From NCBI RefSeq assembly GCF_000149955.1, contig NC_030996.1:18039-82038 (forward strand): 64,000 bases of DNA. Direction: 5' to 3'. Positions 11,329 to 22,673 of the stretch are shown here, one piece after another. Source of the DNA: Fusarium oxysporum f. sp. lycopersici 4287 (Eukaryota; Ascomycota; Sordariomycetes; Hypocreales; Nectriaceae). Each line of letters starts with the position of its first letter. The first letter of the stretch is position 1. Both the position numbers and the translations under genes were made by a program. The notes below the pieces were generated by a model. The model did no database searches, had not been told where the DNA came from, and saw only the letters and a program-made list of their open reading frames with translations.

Positions 11329-13977
11329 TCACCAGCGGGTGAACTCCATATCCCCTAGTACACCGTCAATAAGCATCGGAGAAGGTCCAAGCATGTTACC
11401 CAACAATTTCTCCCCCGGCGAAAGCTTCTGATCTAACTCCTGCCAGCTCGTCGCCGTAAGGTTTGCATAGTCATTCTTGTCGCCGTTGCCATCATTACCA
11501 ACCATATCGACCCGAAACGACAGATCATGTAGATTGTAAGGCTTCTCTTGGTTATATCCATCAAGTACCTTGATCTTCTCAATAATAGGATCCGTTGTCA
11601 AGGCAGTCGACATGAGTACTGCCATATAGTCTGATAGCATACCTTCGAACCGTAGAAAGGGCACCTTGAAGCATAACTTATCGCTCTTGATCTCAGAAGG
11701 ACGAGTTAGGTTGCGTCGACCATATGAGTCATCAACGAAGTCTCGGAAGCCGCTTGTTTGATCGGAGAATGACCAGGTAAGCCTGAAGGAGTCACCGAAT
11801 TTGTAAGGATCCCCTTTCATTTTGGATATTCCGGAAGTTTCGACGGGCTCGAGTCGCCAGTAGCATGGTTCGTCCGTGCTGCTGATGGATGGAAGAAATA
11901 CTCCTTGAGCATTACGGTACACGGTTAAGGCTAAATCAGCCTTCGGAATTGCCGCTGATTTGACGCATAGTAGGGTATCAGAGCCGATCTAATGATGAAT
12001 CAGGTTAATTAAGCACTAATGCATAGAAAGAGACTGGACCACGGATATTACTTACGCTGTGTCCCCTGGCAATCTCTAGCCGCCAGACTACGTGGCTGAA
12101 TGCTTCATCTGTCTTGGTGCCTAGCTACAAGTCAGCTAGTCTCTGGTAAAACAAGCCAGTGTCCTACTCACCGAGTTCTGCTCCGGAAGGGAACATTAGG
12201 ATTGGCGCTTGAGTCCTATAAGTTCAGAAGATTAGGCACTACAATCGATATTGTAGACCTATGCAAACTGACCTGCTTGGCTCGAAGAGTGAAGTGGTAG
12301 AGAAACCAAGATTCTGAGCCGTAATCTTGGTCATGTCTCCAATAAGCCCAAACGATCCATTCCTGAATGCTTCTTTGGCTGTCGATCTGGTACTCGAAGG
12401 TTGGTGCGAACTGGTGTAACTGACTCGTTCGGGCGATGTCCTAGATAGGCCGGTACCTGAATCAAGATTAATGAAGAGTTAACTAGTGTTATACATTGAG
12501 CGTACCTTCTTGTGAGATATGACGCCAAAACTCTCGTTCTGGCTGGCAACCTTGAAGCGGACATGCAGCATCCTTGATTCTGGGATTACCATATACTCAC
12601 TGAGCTTAGGCACCGCGGCAAAGAACCACGACCTAGTTTCGTGATAGCCAGCCATCTTTGAGATGGTGTCAACAATTGGGGTGAGTTCGGTCTGCTCAAT
12701 GATACGCCAGTTGTTGAAGTTCGCAACTGAGCCACTCCAAGCCGGCGGGCTGCCAATGATTAATAGAAGCACATAGTCAAGACCTTCGTCAACTCACTCT
12801 GCTGCCAGGATCGAATTTCCACCAGTAGCCTCAAATCCCATACTCTCGCTCGTACTCGCACTTCTGTTAAAAGCCTCTGCACTGTCTTGACTCTCCTTAG
12901 ACCCTTTGGCGTTTCCTTTAGCCCCAAATGGCTACCCGATTACATATGATTAGCTAGACCCTAGTTAATCAGATAGAAGACCTACAGTGGAAACAGCAAC
13001 TCCAACCTGTGCCTTGAATGATTGTTTTTCCTTGCTCTGCTTGACGTCTTCATCGCTCTCAACAACCTTGGTAGTTTGAAGGCAGCCTCCAAGAGTGACA
13101 GAATGACAAAACAGATGGCCAAAGGTACTATAAAGCTCCCGGAGCGCGTTGATCTAGTTTCCTTTGGCATAGCCCTCGAAGTCGATCATATTACTAACAT
13201 TCTTGGTCTGCTTGATGCCATCAAGGGCGGCACGAAACTCCTCGGTTGGCTCTAGATCCTCTGGTCTCAGGAAGAAATCAACTCGGAACATGTAGCTTCC
13301 AATCATTCGCTTTGCATAAGATTTTTTGGTCTTGTTCCCCCAGACGTGTCTTCTTTGGCAGCACCGCCTGTAACGCCTACTAAGTATCTGCCCCATCCTC
13401 CAGATCTATAGGTGCGTTTCAGCAAAAGTTTCACAGGATAAGATTGTGGTCGAGAGTGACTTACGCCGAGCCTTCCACTGACGATGCACCGAAATGATTC
13501 CTGGCCATGGACTCCTGGAACTCGTTGCTGACCATGGTTATTTCGATTTTAGATCTGTCATTGATTGCATATGATGGAATGGCCCCGAGCTTTGCTGGAA
13601 TGGGCGCCTCCACATCTTCTGCGGTGAGTGGGCTTTTCTATTTCGACGGCTGCTTCCACATTCTCTGAGACTGGTGGCTTTTCTGTTTTGACGGCTGCTT
13701 CAGTTCCTTGTCCTTCAGCTGAGACATCTTTCGAAGTATCTGGGGACTTCTCAGTGCCGGACGTTGATGTTACTGACGTCTCGGTTGGGGTTTCTGGAGT
13801 GATCACTGGCTGTTGAATAGCAGGAGACGGAAGAGCTATCGGCCTCGGTGGCAGCTTGATTCTGAGTCGAAAAGCAGGGGTCGTGGCTCTCACAATACTG
13901 CTTGTCCTCTTGTCGATTTTTCAACCATACAATAAGCAACAGTTCCTCAGTACAGAGTCCCAATCGGCTTCGTCCAT
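11329..13977 (-). pseudogene. MACPF (perforin-like) family locus, disrupted
   Basis: Eight minus-strand exons can be followed: one ending at 13465, then 13405-12986, 12931-12798, 12749-12506, 12456-12273, 12215-12172, 12120-12056 and 11988-11329. The exon at 13405-12986 carries LRPEDLEPT and a MACPF-like signature (FGHLFCHSVTLGG). Later exons encode DPPAWSGSVANF..NWRIIE and a C-terminal module with CYWRLEP and WSFSDQTSGF. MACPF proteins form membrane pores; fungal members are poorly studied. The reading frame is broken at least four times: a frame change near 13630, another in a G/A-rich run near 13325-13345, an in-frame TAG at 13156-13154, and incompatible phase between the exons ending at 12506 and starting at 12456. 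The N-terminus (proline-rich, around 13550-13890) is uncertain. Either a decaying gene or, less likely, clustered sequence errors. Confidence 0.6.
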
Positions 13978-14161
13978 TTGACTCGTGTACCTTTACCTCG
14001 ATTAGCATACCGGAAGTACCTCTGATAATAGCTACTTACTTGAGTGGGGATGCCTCACGTGCAGCAATGTCAGAAGAACGGAGACTTTCCTGAACGTAAA
14101 CAGACTTGAAAAGGACTGGCAAAAGGCCTGGAAAGTTAGCCAGCCAACAGTTGATGACTCT

Positions 14162-14647
14162 ATGGATGCCGGTGAAGAAAAGCAAAGGATACAGGGCGCG
14201 GTCGATGAAATGAAGAAGATCAAAAAGAAAGCAGAGGAGTCTGTAGCAGACATTGATCCAACGCTGTTCACTGGGAACGTTGATGAGGCCTCTCGCGCAA
14301 GAATCGAGAAGCTACTCGTGATGGCTATTACCTACAGGCCTCGTGCCGTAGAAACAAAGAAAACAAAGTGGAATGGTAGAGGCCGCAAAGGTAATCAGGG
14401 AGAGAAACAGAAACCTAAAGCGAAGGCGAAGGAAACAAAGGCAGAGAAGCAGAAGAGCGAAGCGAGGACGAAGGCAGTAAACGCAAAGAAGCAGATTCTG
14501 ACCAAGGAGAAGAAGAAGTATAATGTGAAAGGCAAATCGCAGTTATCGAAGAGGGAGTGGGAGAGTGGGAAATTCACGGGCTCCGACTCCGATACACCCA
14601 AGGCTCGAAAGTCAAATCGGAAGAAGCAGCAAGGAAAGGATACGTAG
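14162..14647 (+). CDS. Lysine-rich low-complexity protein
   Basis: An open frame of 161 residues. The first 65 residues look globular or helical (DEMKKIKKKAEESVADIDPTL). The rest is a basic low-complexity tail rich in Lys, Ala, Glu and Gln, as in nucleolar or chromatin-associated proteins. Coding-like sequence continues upstream in the same frame to about 14075 (LEKDWQKAWKV), so the true start may be in an earlier exon. It is divergent from, and may overlap, the 5' end of the MACPF-like locus. No family is recognised and the function is unknown. Confidence 0.42.
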   Translation: MDAGEEKQRIQGAVDEMKKIKKKAEESVADIDPTLFTGNVDEASRARIEKLLVMAITYRPRAVETKKTKWNGRGRKGNQGEKQKPKAKAKETKAEKQKSEARTKAVNAKKQILTKEKKKYNVKGKSQLSKREWESGKFTGSDSDTPKARKSNRKKQQGKDT

Positions 14648-15436
14648 GGCCTTGGTATTCCGATTCATAGTTAAAGCCTTCTTACCGCAAACCCCAAACA
14701 TACATTTATATTTACTTATCATATTTCCCGAATTTCTACGTAGTGGAAGGCGCGTACCTGGAGTAGTTTGACCGATGCACTCTATACGGCTTGTTGACAT
14801 AGGTGTTGCGTAGGCTTCGCCGATATTACCTAGGGTGTAAGAGCGCAATAGGCCTCAACCTGCTAGCTCACTAAGATTTGATATCTCTAGCACATGTCAG
14901 ACGAGGTAGTCGTTGAAAGGGTGCTATGGCAGATAATATAACAGGAGAGGACTGTCATGTTGTTCTCGAGACTGTATGTCCAACCACGATATTGAGCATG
15001 TTCCTTTTCGAGCCGAGGAGTGGCCACCCTCATTTTCTCTCATTTTTGATGCCTACTACCATTGGCTAGCGATCATGTGGCGAGGCGGCTATCTTAACGC
15101 CTGCGCCTGTGCAGATAAGCCTGACGAGACAAGCTTAATACCACGCCGCAGCCATGATTTATAATAAGCTTTAGTAACCGGCGATTATTTGTAACACAAC
15201 ACAAAAACAATTGGTCAGTCGAATTTGTAAAACTCGAGATGCCGTATAACCGTTGCTTCTCCTCATTTTCGGGTCCCGTTTCTTGGTCTAAATTCTTACT
15301 CATCTGGCGATCCCCTCTCTTGGTTGGTGCTGAGTGAGACTACCCAAGCAGAAGGATCTGCGCAAAGATGTATAAATTGAACAGGTTCTTGGCTCTGGTC
15401 TTGGCAAATCTGTCTTGTTAGATACAGTTGTTCAAA
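14648..15436. other. Intergenic region
   Basis: About 790 bases between the lysine-rich ORF and the adenylate-forming enzyme. Only short incoherent frames are present. The right end should carry the enzyme's promoter. Confidence 0.5.
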
Positions 15437-17150
15437 ATGCGGACTTTCCATACACCTCTTACGATTATTGAGACGCTCGCCAATTCTCGTGGGGACTCTC
15501 CGGCAGTGAGATATCTGTTACCAGAGTCCTCTACTGAGTACAAGACGATTACTTATGCGGAATACTGTGATGATGTTGAAAATGCGGCAAAGACCTGGTT
15601 ATCTGTTTTATCACAGGCTGGCATTGCGAAAGGTGCCGTAGTGGGAATCTGGTAGGTCCTCTGTCTACGCAGCCACTGTCATCTGACATTTTGCAGGATG
15701 AGAGGCTGGTCATACCAGGATCTTCTACACTATCTGTCTCTCCAAAGAGCCGGCTTCATTCCACAACTCTTCTCACTCCGCATGACGAACCCTTCCGTTG
15801 TCTATGAACTTCTAGGCAAGAGCAACGCTGCAGCCTTGATCTATGATGCAAGCTGCGAGTCTTTAGTAAAAGATTGCCCTCTTCCAACCTTCCTAAGCGA
15901 AGGTGCTTTGGATAGAGCTACAACGCAGGATGTTGAGCTTGAAAAGGTGACTACTGCTTTGAACGGCGATCAAGTCTCAGTCATTTTTCATACGTCAGGT
16001 TCAACTTCAGGAATGCCCAAACTGGTTCCAGCTACTGTCAGGTGGATGGACTGTTTGATTCGGAAGAACAAACCATATACTCACAGCGGACCACAGCCTG
16101 TTTACTGCCTCATGTTAGTTCTTCGAAACTCGTCATGTTCCAAAACTGACCCGTTACAGGGGTTCTCATGCCCATTTAGGTAACACCATCAATCTCGTGG
16201 AAGCATTAGCCAATGGAGGTTGTTTGATTCCACCCAAAACCATTCCATATCCAACTCCAGAGCTACAGAGTATGATTGCGCATGGCGGACTGACAGCCCT
16301 CAACATCTTTCCAGCACTCCTCTCACTCTTCATGCGTGACGCGCGCACAAACGCCGTGTTACTTGAGCAACTTCAGAGTTTGCATCACATCTTCCACGCT
16401 GGGCAAGTCCTTGAACCAGCGGATCAAGCGTGGGCTCATCAACAAGGGCTAAAGCTTATTAACACCTACGGCTCCACCGAGATTGGACTGTCGATGCGCG
16501 CATCTGTCACTTCCCAATACCTTACTCCATTTCCAGAGTCAGGCTGTGAATTCATCTCTCTGGGCGGAAGCTCATCTTCATCGGATCAACTTCTTGAACT
16601 TGTCATCCCCGCTGATGCGGATGACTGTCCTCATCCGTCACTCAGGGATAAGGCGGATGGCAAATTCCATACTGGTGACCTTTTCCAGAGGGTCGACACC
16701 GGCCAGTATTTATACAAAGGGCGAGTCGATGATAGGATCAAGATGCAGCTGTCGCTTGTCTGCGACGCGGGATCTCTTGAGACTGAAGCAATGCAAGTCT
16801 GCGAGGCTGATCTGATATCCGCTGTATCTGTCATTGGATCTGGACGTCCCAGTCCAGCCATTATTGTCGAGCCCAAGACTGACGACATATTAAAGTCGGG
16901 CGATGACAGTTTGACGAGGTTCAAGGAAGAAATACTACGCAGGATATTACCGTTTCATGCGCGCAAGTATCTCCATGAGCGAATTGAAAACCCGCGCCTG
17001 GTCTTTGTTGTGCCTCAAGGAACACTACCAAGAACAGCAAAGGGAAATATTATGAGAAAGGCAGTGGAAAGTATGTTCTTTGATCAACTAGAGAAGAGCT
17101 ATGAGGCTATTTCATCTCTGCAACGCTCCCACGGAGATGATGACTGGTGA
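15437..17150 (+). CDS. Stand-alone AMP-binding (adenylate-forming) enzyme
   Basis: Exons 15437-15651, 15697-16113 and 16160-17150 splice in phase to 540 residues. The first true ATG is at 15437. The adenylation core motifs are in order: FHTSGSTSGMPK (about 169-180), NTYGSTEIG (312-320), FHTGD (380-384), YKGRVDDRIKM (396-406) and PRTAKGN with the catalytic Lys505. The enzyme should activate a carboxylic acid as the acyl-AMP, perhaps passing it to CoA or a carrier. Motif wording resembles the A domains of fungal NRPS-like reductases, but no carrier, reductase or thioesterase domain follows. It is either a free-standing ligase or what remains of a larger enzyme. An SDR in the same direction follows about 400 bp downstream. 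The acid substrate is unknown. Confidence 0.85.
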
Positions 17151-17410
17151 CCGTGGACACCGGACTTGGAGGAGGTAGCACAAGGATCGGAAGTTATTCT
17201 CAATTATTAGACAAGCATAAATAAAAATGACCAGTGCATATTTGTGACGGTCTTTGTCTCACTGCATATCATTCCTGCGAGCATCGTTGTTGTAAGATGT
17301 ACGTCATTGACTCAGTGGAGAGTGGTGATTCATAACTTTCTAAGCCACTATATGAGAGGAAGTGAACAGCATAGATTCGATATTGAGGTTTCTGTTCATT
17401 CACAACCCGA

Positions 17411-18671
17411 ATGAAGGCTTTAAATCTTACAGCAGGAAAAAGGATATCTACAGGGTTATTATACCGCAGTTCCAGATTATCATCGACAAGAATCGCGTTT
17501 ATCCATCAAAGCACAACCAACATATTCTATAGAAGGACCCAGATCAGCACCATGTCCTCCATCGTAGACAGCGTCAAGGTATTATCTCGTATTCCTTACC
17601 TACTACCAGTAATTGACTTGTCAGAACACCATCGCCGAGAACTTCGGTGGTCCAGCCGAAAAGCTCGCAACCCACCAGTTCTCGCTCTCCGAAACCCCCG
17701 ACCTCACCAACAAAGTCGCCGTCGTCACCGGCGGCAGCGAAGGTATCGGCTACGGCGTCACCCACACTCTTCTGTCTCACAACATCAGCAAACTCTTCAT
17801 CCTCTCCATCTCCGAAGACGTCGTCAACGGCGCCAAGAGGTCCGTCGCTGAAGAACTCGGCCAAGAGAAAGCTGATCGCACAGAGTGGATCCAGTGCGAT
17901 TTGAGTAACTGGGCTGAAGTGAAGAAGGCAGCTGAGCAGATCAAGAAATCTACTGATCGTCTAGATATTCTTGTTAATAATGCGGGAAGAGGAATTATGA
18001 CGTATCAGCTATCGAAGTATGGTGTTGATCAGCACATGGCTGTGAACCACTTTGGTCATGTTCTTCTGACTTCTTATTTGCTCGAGCTTTTGAAGAAGAC
18101 GGCTGATGAGCATGGGACTGTGAGGATTGTTAACCTTGCTTCTAATGCGCATCAGGGTGCGCCTAGCGATGTCAGGTTTGAGAGCCTTGATGAGCTGAAC
18201 CAGGATCTTGGACCTAACCCTCAGTATGGACGATCCAAGCTGGCCGCTATTTTGTATAGTCGGTATTTGGATCGTCATGTCACCAAGGCTGGAAACCCCA
18301 AGATCTTGGTGAATGCCACGCACCCTGGATTCGTCAGCACCAGACAGAGCGTTGAGCATATCCATGAAGCGTGAGTCTATATTCTCTGTCTCTTTTGATC
18401 CTCACTGACACATACCAGGTATCCCCTTGCTGGTTACGCTATGTCGACTGGCATGGAACCTTTCAAGAAGGATCAATTCCAGGGCGCCACTAGTTCGGTG
18501 TTTGCTGCGACTATCACTGACAAGTCGGGGCAGTATATCTGTCCTCCTGCTGTGCCGGAGTCGGGTAATGAACTTTCGCAGAATGAGCAGCTTGGTGAAC
18601 AGTTGATGGAGTTGACGAGGAAGGTCATCAGCGACAAGTTTGAGAGCTTTGATGATCGGAAGTTTTATTAG
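17411..18671 (+). CDS. Short-chain dehydrogenase/reductase with possible N-terminal targeting extension
   Basis: Exons end at 17578, then 17625-18370 and 18419-18671, in phase. From the ATG at 17552 (MSSIVDSVK) the protein has 341 residues; the upstream in-frame ATG at 17411 adds 47 residues rich in Arg, Ser and Thr and nearly free of acidic residues, like a mitochondrial presequence. Motifs numbered from the short start: TGGSEGIG (44-51) for NAD(P), NNAG (127-130), catalytic Ser near 182 and YGRSK (210-214). This is a classical SDR of the retinol-dehydrogenase/protochlorophyllide-reductase-like type acting on a carbonyl or alcohol. It follows the adenylate-forming enzyme in tandem, which may mean a shared pathway but is not proof. 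Confidence 0.85.
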
Positions 18672-19098
18672 ACCTTTATCATAGATGTCGAATCATAATT
18701 GCTATCACCGGTATTAATAAATATGAAAAACACAATCGACGTTTTTAACATGCTCGAAACTGTCGAAGGATCATGTGTTGACGTGGTGATTTGAATTTAT
18801 TTTCATCAACTTGCCCATTTAAGATCGAGATACTGCCAATTTTCTTAACCAGTGTCCGCGCTTATATAGCTAACTTCTCTGCCATTGTGCTTGAAGAATC
18901 CTGGCTAGAAGACTAATATCCTCCCTTTGCAAGGTAATTCTTGATACATGCGTGGGCTGTTAAGTATGGACTGAATGATGTTGGGACTATTCTGTCTGTG
19001 TAGTACCCTAGAGCGGTTTTGCACTACGCAAATTTCACTCAGGTCTGTGATATGTACATATTTGCAAATTGGAAATAAAATGATCATCGAACTGGCAC
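18672..19098. other. Intergenic region before tRNA
   Basis: About 430 bases holding the 3' UTR of the SDR and the upstream flank of the tRNA gene. No other feature seen. Confidence 0.5.
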
Positions 19099-19184
19099 GG
19101 TCCTATAGTCTAGTGGTCATGACGTTGGATTTTGATCACCCTCAAAGTCTTCCAAAGACCCCGGTTCGAACCCGGGTAGGACCT
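19099..19184 (+). tRNA. tRNA-Gln (anticodon UUG) with 14-nt intron
   Basis: The acceptor stem GGTCCTA (19099-19105) pairs with TAGGACC (19177-19183). The T arm is CCCGG-TTCGAAC-CCGGG. The anticodon stem TTGGA (19125-19129) pairs with TCCAA (19151-19155). The anticodon TTG at 19132-19134 is followed by A37 and then an intron at about 19136-19149, the standard place for nuclear tRNA introns. A T run just downstream (from 19187) fits a Pol III terminator. Confidence 0.9.
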
Positions 19185-19521
19185 CATTTTTTCTCATCTG
19201 GCGTTTCGCGTCACCACTTTTTGCCCAAGTTCACTCCCTCTCTCCGTTCAGTCCCCCATCACGTTCTGGAAATCTCAATGACGCGTCGGCAACTCGGTCA
19301 CATCACCAAGGGTCCAACCCCAGCTTTTTCAAGTCATCAAGTGGAGCCAACCTGGAGAACCCGCACCAACCAGCACCTCAGCCATCAACGCCATGCTTAT
19401 AGCAGCCTAGTCCCACGTCACCAGACCATTCCCCTTCTCCGCATCTTCCTCATTGGCTCCGTTTCTCTCTTGCCTCCTGAAAAACAATATCACGAAATTC
19501 CTCGCGGTCGATGGTAGCGAC
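19185..19521. other. Region between tRNA-Gln and sugar transporter
   Basis: About 340 bases. It holds the Pol III terminator and should hold the transporter promoter. Open frames through it on the plus strand are not protein-like. Confidence 0.45.
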
Positions 19522-21500
19522 ATGATGGTGCTCGGCATGGGCTGGCATAAGCCTGACAACTTTGCCGGTTCGTCGAGTCGGGCGATCACGATTGGGTTGT
19601 TTGTTGCGTCAGGAGGTTTGTTGTTTGGCTATGATCTGGGGTGAGTTTCGTAAAAAAATGTCTCGTTGGTTTTTGGGATTCTGCGGCGCCGTGAGCATCG
19701 CCTTATGCCTGCATGCGACATTGCTATTCTCTCCGCTCTCTTGTGTTCTATCGCCTGATGAATGTTGGGCTGCGCGTTGAGTACAGTTGTCGCGAGATAG
19801 CCTCAAAGGTCTCTCCTTATTGACATTGATCGGCAACACTATGGCCCTGACTAACCTCATCTCACTCATAGCGTCATCAACGGCATTCTCGCCATGTCTG
19901 TCTTCAAAGACCACTTCAGCACCAACCATTCCTGCAAAGACGATGAAGGACACATCGATCTCTGTCCCGAAGACTCATCTCTCATCGTCGCCATTCTCAG
20001 CGGTGGAGCCGCCATCGGCGCTTTAGTCGCAGCTCCATCTGGTGACAGCATCGGGCGGCGGAAGACATTACTCGCAGCTGTCACCACATTTTGTATTGGA
20101 GCAATCTTTCAAATATGCGCTAGAGCAACACCAATGTTATTAGTAGGAAGGTAAGTTATTTATCGGTGATTTGTCGCGATTGATGCTGATGAGAAAGGTT
20201 ACTTGCTGGTGTTGCAGTCGGAGCTATTTCCGTTCTCGTCCCTCTTTACCAGTCCGAGACTGCACCGAAATGGATACGCGGGACCATCATATGCGCCTAT
20301 CAGTTCTCCATCACGGTGGGGATATTAACTGCGACTACTATCAACGTCGGCACATCGAATATCAACAGCGATGCCGCATATCGGATACCACTTGGCCTCC
20401 AACTCGTACCCGGCCTCATCCTGGCCGCTGGTATTCTTTATCTCCCAGAGACTCCTCGGTTTCTCGTCAAGAAAGGACGGTTAGTAGAGGCGGGAATATC
20501 TTTGAGTCGTTTTCGCAGACTGGATATGACGCATCCTGCTCTGGTGGATGAGCTTCAAGAGATTATCGCAAATCATCAGTATGAACTAACCCTCGGTCAC
20601 GATACATATAAAGCTCTCTTTGCGAGAAACTCCTCCCTTGGCCGTCGAACCATGACTGGATGTGGGCTACAAATGCTGCAACAACTAACTGGTATTAACT
20701 TCGTTATGTATTACGGAACCACTTTCTTCAGCAATGCCGGGATCAACAAGCCCTTCCTCACTAACCTAGCCATGATCATCATCAACTGCGTTTGCACAGT
20801 ACCTGGTCTCATCGTAATCGAATCATGGGGGAGACGCAAGCTCCTCATGGCTGGCGCTCTGGGCATGGGTGTTTCTCAGTTGCTGATAGCAGCTGTGTAC
20901 TCAGCTGCTAACGACAAGATGGAAAAGTCTCATGGAGGGGCCTCTAACATGGTCCTTGTCATCTTTTGTGCCATCAACGTGTTTTTCTACGCATCATCCT
21001 GGGGACCTGTTGCCTGGGTTGTTACTTCGGAGATCTTCCCACTCAAAGTTCGCGCGAAGGCCATGTCAGTGTCAACAACAGCAAACTGGCTCTTGAACTT
21101 CGGAGTAGCATACGCACCACCATATATCCTCGGCAGAGGTGCCAACGCATTCGGGCTCAAGATCTTCTTCATCTGGGGGACGTGTTGTCTCCTTTCCATT
21201 GCTTTCGTATGGCTGATGGTATACGAAACTAGCAAGATGACACTGGAGCAGATTGACGAGATGTACGAGAGAGTAAGATATGCATGGGAGAGTCCAGGGT
21301 TCAACCCTACATGGAGCTTCCAACAGATGCAGAACGCAGGCTGGGCAGCGAATGGGCAGCCAGAACAACAGGCTGGCGATGGACATTCAACATCGAACGT
21401 CAACTCGACAGACGATGAGACCCATGAAACGGCGCCGATAAGGCCAGATAATGCACACGGATCGACGACTCCTATGGCGAATTTGGATTTTAGTTACTAA
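19522..21500 (+). CDS. Major facilitator sugar transporter
   Basis: Exons 19522-19640, 19872-20150 and 20198-21500 splice in phase to 566 residues. The first intron is long for this window (231 nt). Sugar-porter hallmarks: LLFGYDLGVINGILAM in helix 1, SGDSIGRRKTLL in the first cytoplasmic loop, PETPRFLVKKGR at the end of the first half, QQLTGINFVMYYGTTFF in helix 7, ESWGRRKLL, and SEIFPLKVRAKAMS. It should be a 12-helix plasma-membrane proton symporter or facilitator for a hexose or related sugar. The hydrophilic C-terminal tail (about 60 residues, Asn/Thr/Asp-rich) is probably cytosolic. The start at MMVLGMGW was chosen because it precedes helix 1 by a normal distance. Confidence 0.9.
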
Positions 21501-22673
21501 TTAATCTCTGTTTACATTCCTTGCCACCAAATGCAGTCAGAATGTGAAACGGGCCGTTGGCTTGGAAAAGCCAAGCTGTGCCAATGCAACAGTGAACTCA
21601 ACCGAATTCCTGGATGCTTACAACAATATAGAATGACCCTGGAAATGGGCAGAATCCTTCACATGTCCAACAACAAGTGCTTGGCGAGCAATCACACCTT
21701 GCAAGCCAGCTGATGTTTCACAAGAAGCCCCCTTTCGTAACAATGCCCAGCCTAGAACGGTTGCATGAACCTCCGTCTGACAACGGAGCGTTCCTCAGAA
21801 TAATGGATCATCCTATTCTGGCAATCATCTGTAACTTTCTAGATGCATCGGGACCCTTACGTGTCTTACCGTTCGATTTCTATCAGAATAGAACCATATT
21901 GAGTTTTCCAGACTCCACCACGACTGACCAAATCTAATCGGATCCCACACGATAGGCCATCTCAAAGTCAGACGCCGAGCCCGAAGCGCGAGCTTACCAC
22001 TTCTGAGACAGGTGACCCCCCGGCCGCATTCCAGTATCCTCTAGAACAAAAACCAAACTCGTACCGTTGGCCAATCAACATTCCGACGACCGCAACCGTC
22101 AGTCACATCCTCATTCGGCAGATGAACGACCAAGCTTACTGTGGCTGAAACCTGAACGATGATCTTCCGATTCTTGGCATTCCATGATGTTTGTGGCTTG
22201 GCTATGTCGGGTACCAGAACCGGTATCAGCTCATAGGCTGATTCTAGATGGTGCTTACCGGGCCGGGAGGTGACATTCTCAACACCATCGTGTAGGGCTG
22301 GGAGTCTCGGTCTGGGTTATCGGGAAAGCGGCATCATCGCAGCTATGGACTATTCTAGATGTCGACAGAAGAGGCTGAGGATTATTCATGGCTTACGTAG
22401 GACTTAGTGTTTGCGCGAGGGTAAACGGCTAGATCTCATCACGGTACAGCTTCTAGAATAGGTGTCTGGACACAGGACGTGAATTGACTTGGTGAGTTGG
22501 CATTTCTCACGATAGGGTATACCTTGCGCCGCTATCTAAGCCTCTGAGCTCGAACATCAATACAAAGAACTCGTAACCATAACCAACCATTCATTCTCCA
22601 TAGCTTACATTTGACAAATTGACCAAACAAGAACGTAATACCATCCAAGATACCCAAAGAAAACTCCGTAGCT
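21501..22673. other. Intergenic region
   Basis: About 1.17 kb between convergent genes. No splice-compatible exon chain and no repeat were recognised. A small plus frame at 21677-21937 has no recognisable protein features. Confidence 0.5.

Noticed and set aside
18975..19517. 180-codon plus frame across the tRNA gene
   Set aside because: It runs through a convincing tRNA-Gln and has no protein-like features.
15437..21500. Secondary-metabolite biosynthetic cluster
   Set aside because: An adenylation enzyme, an SDR and a sugar transporter are present, but no synthase, carrier domain or local regulator, and a tRNA lies between them.
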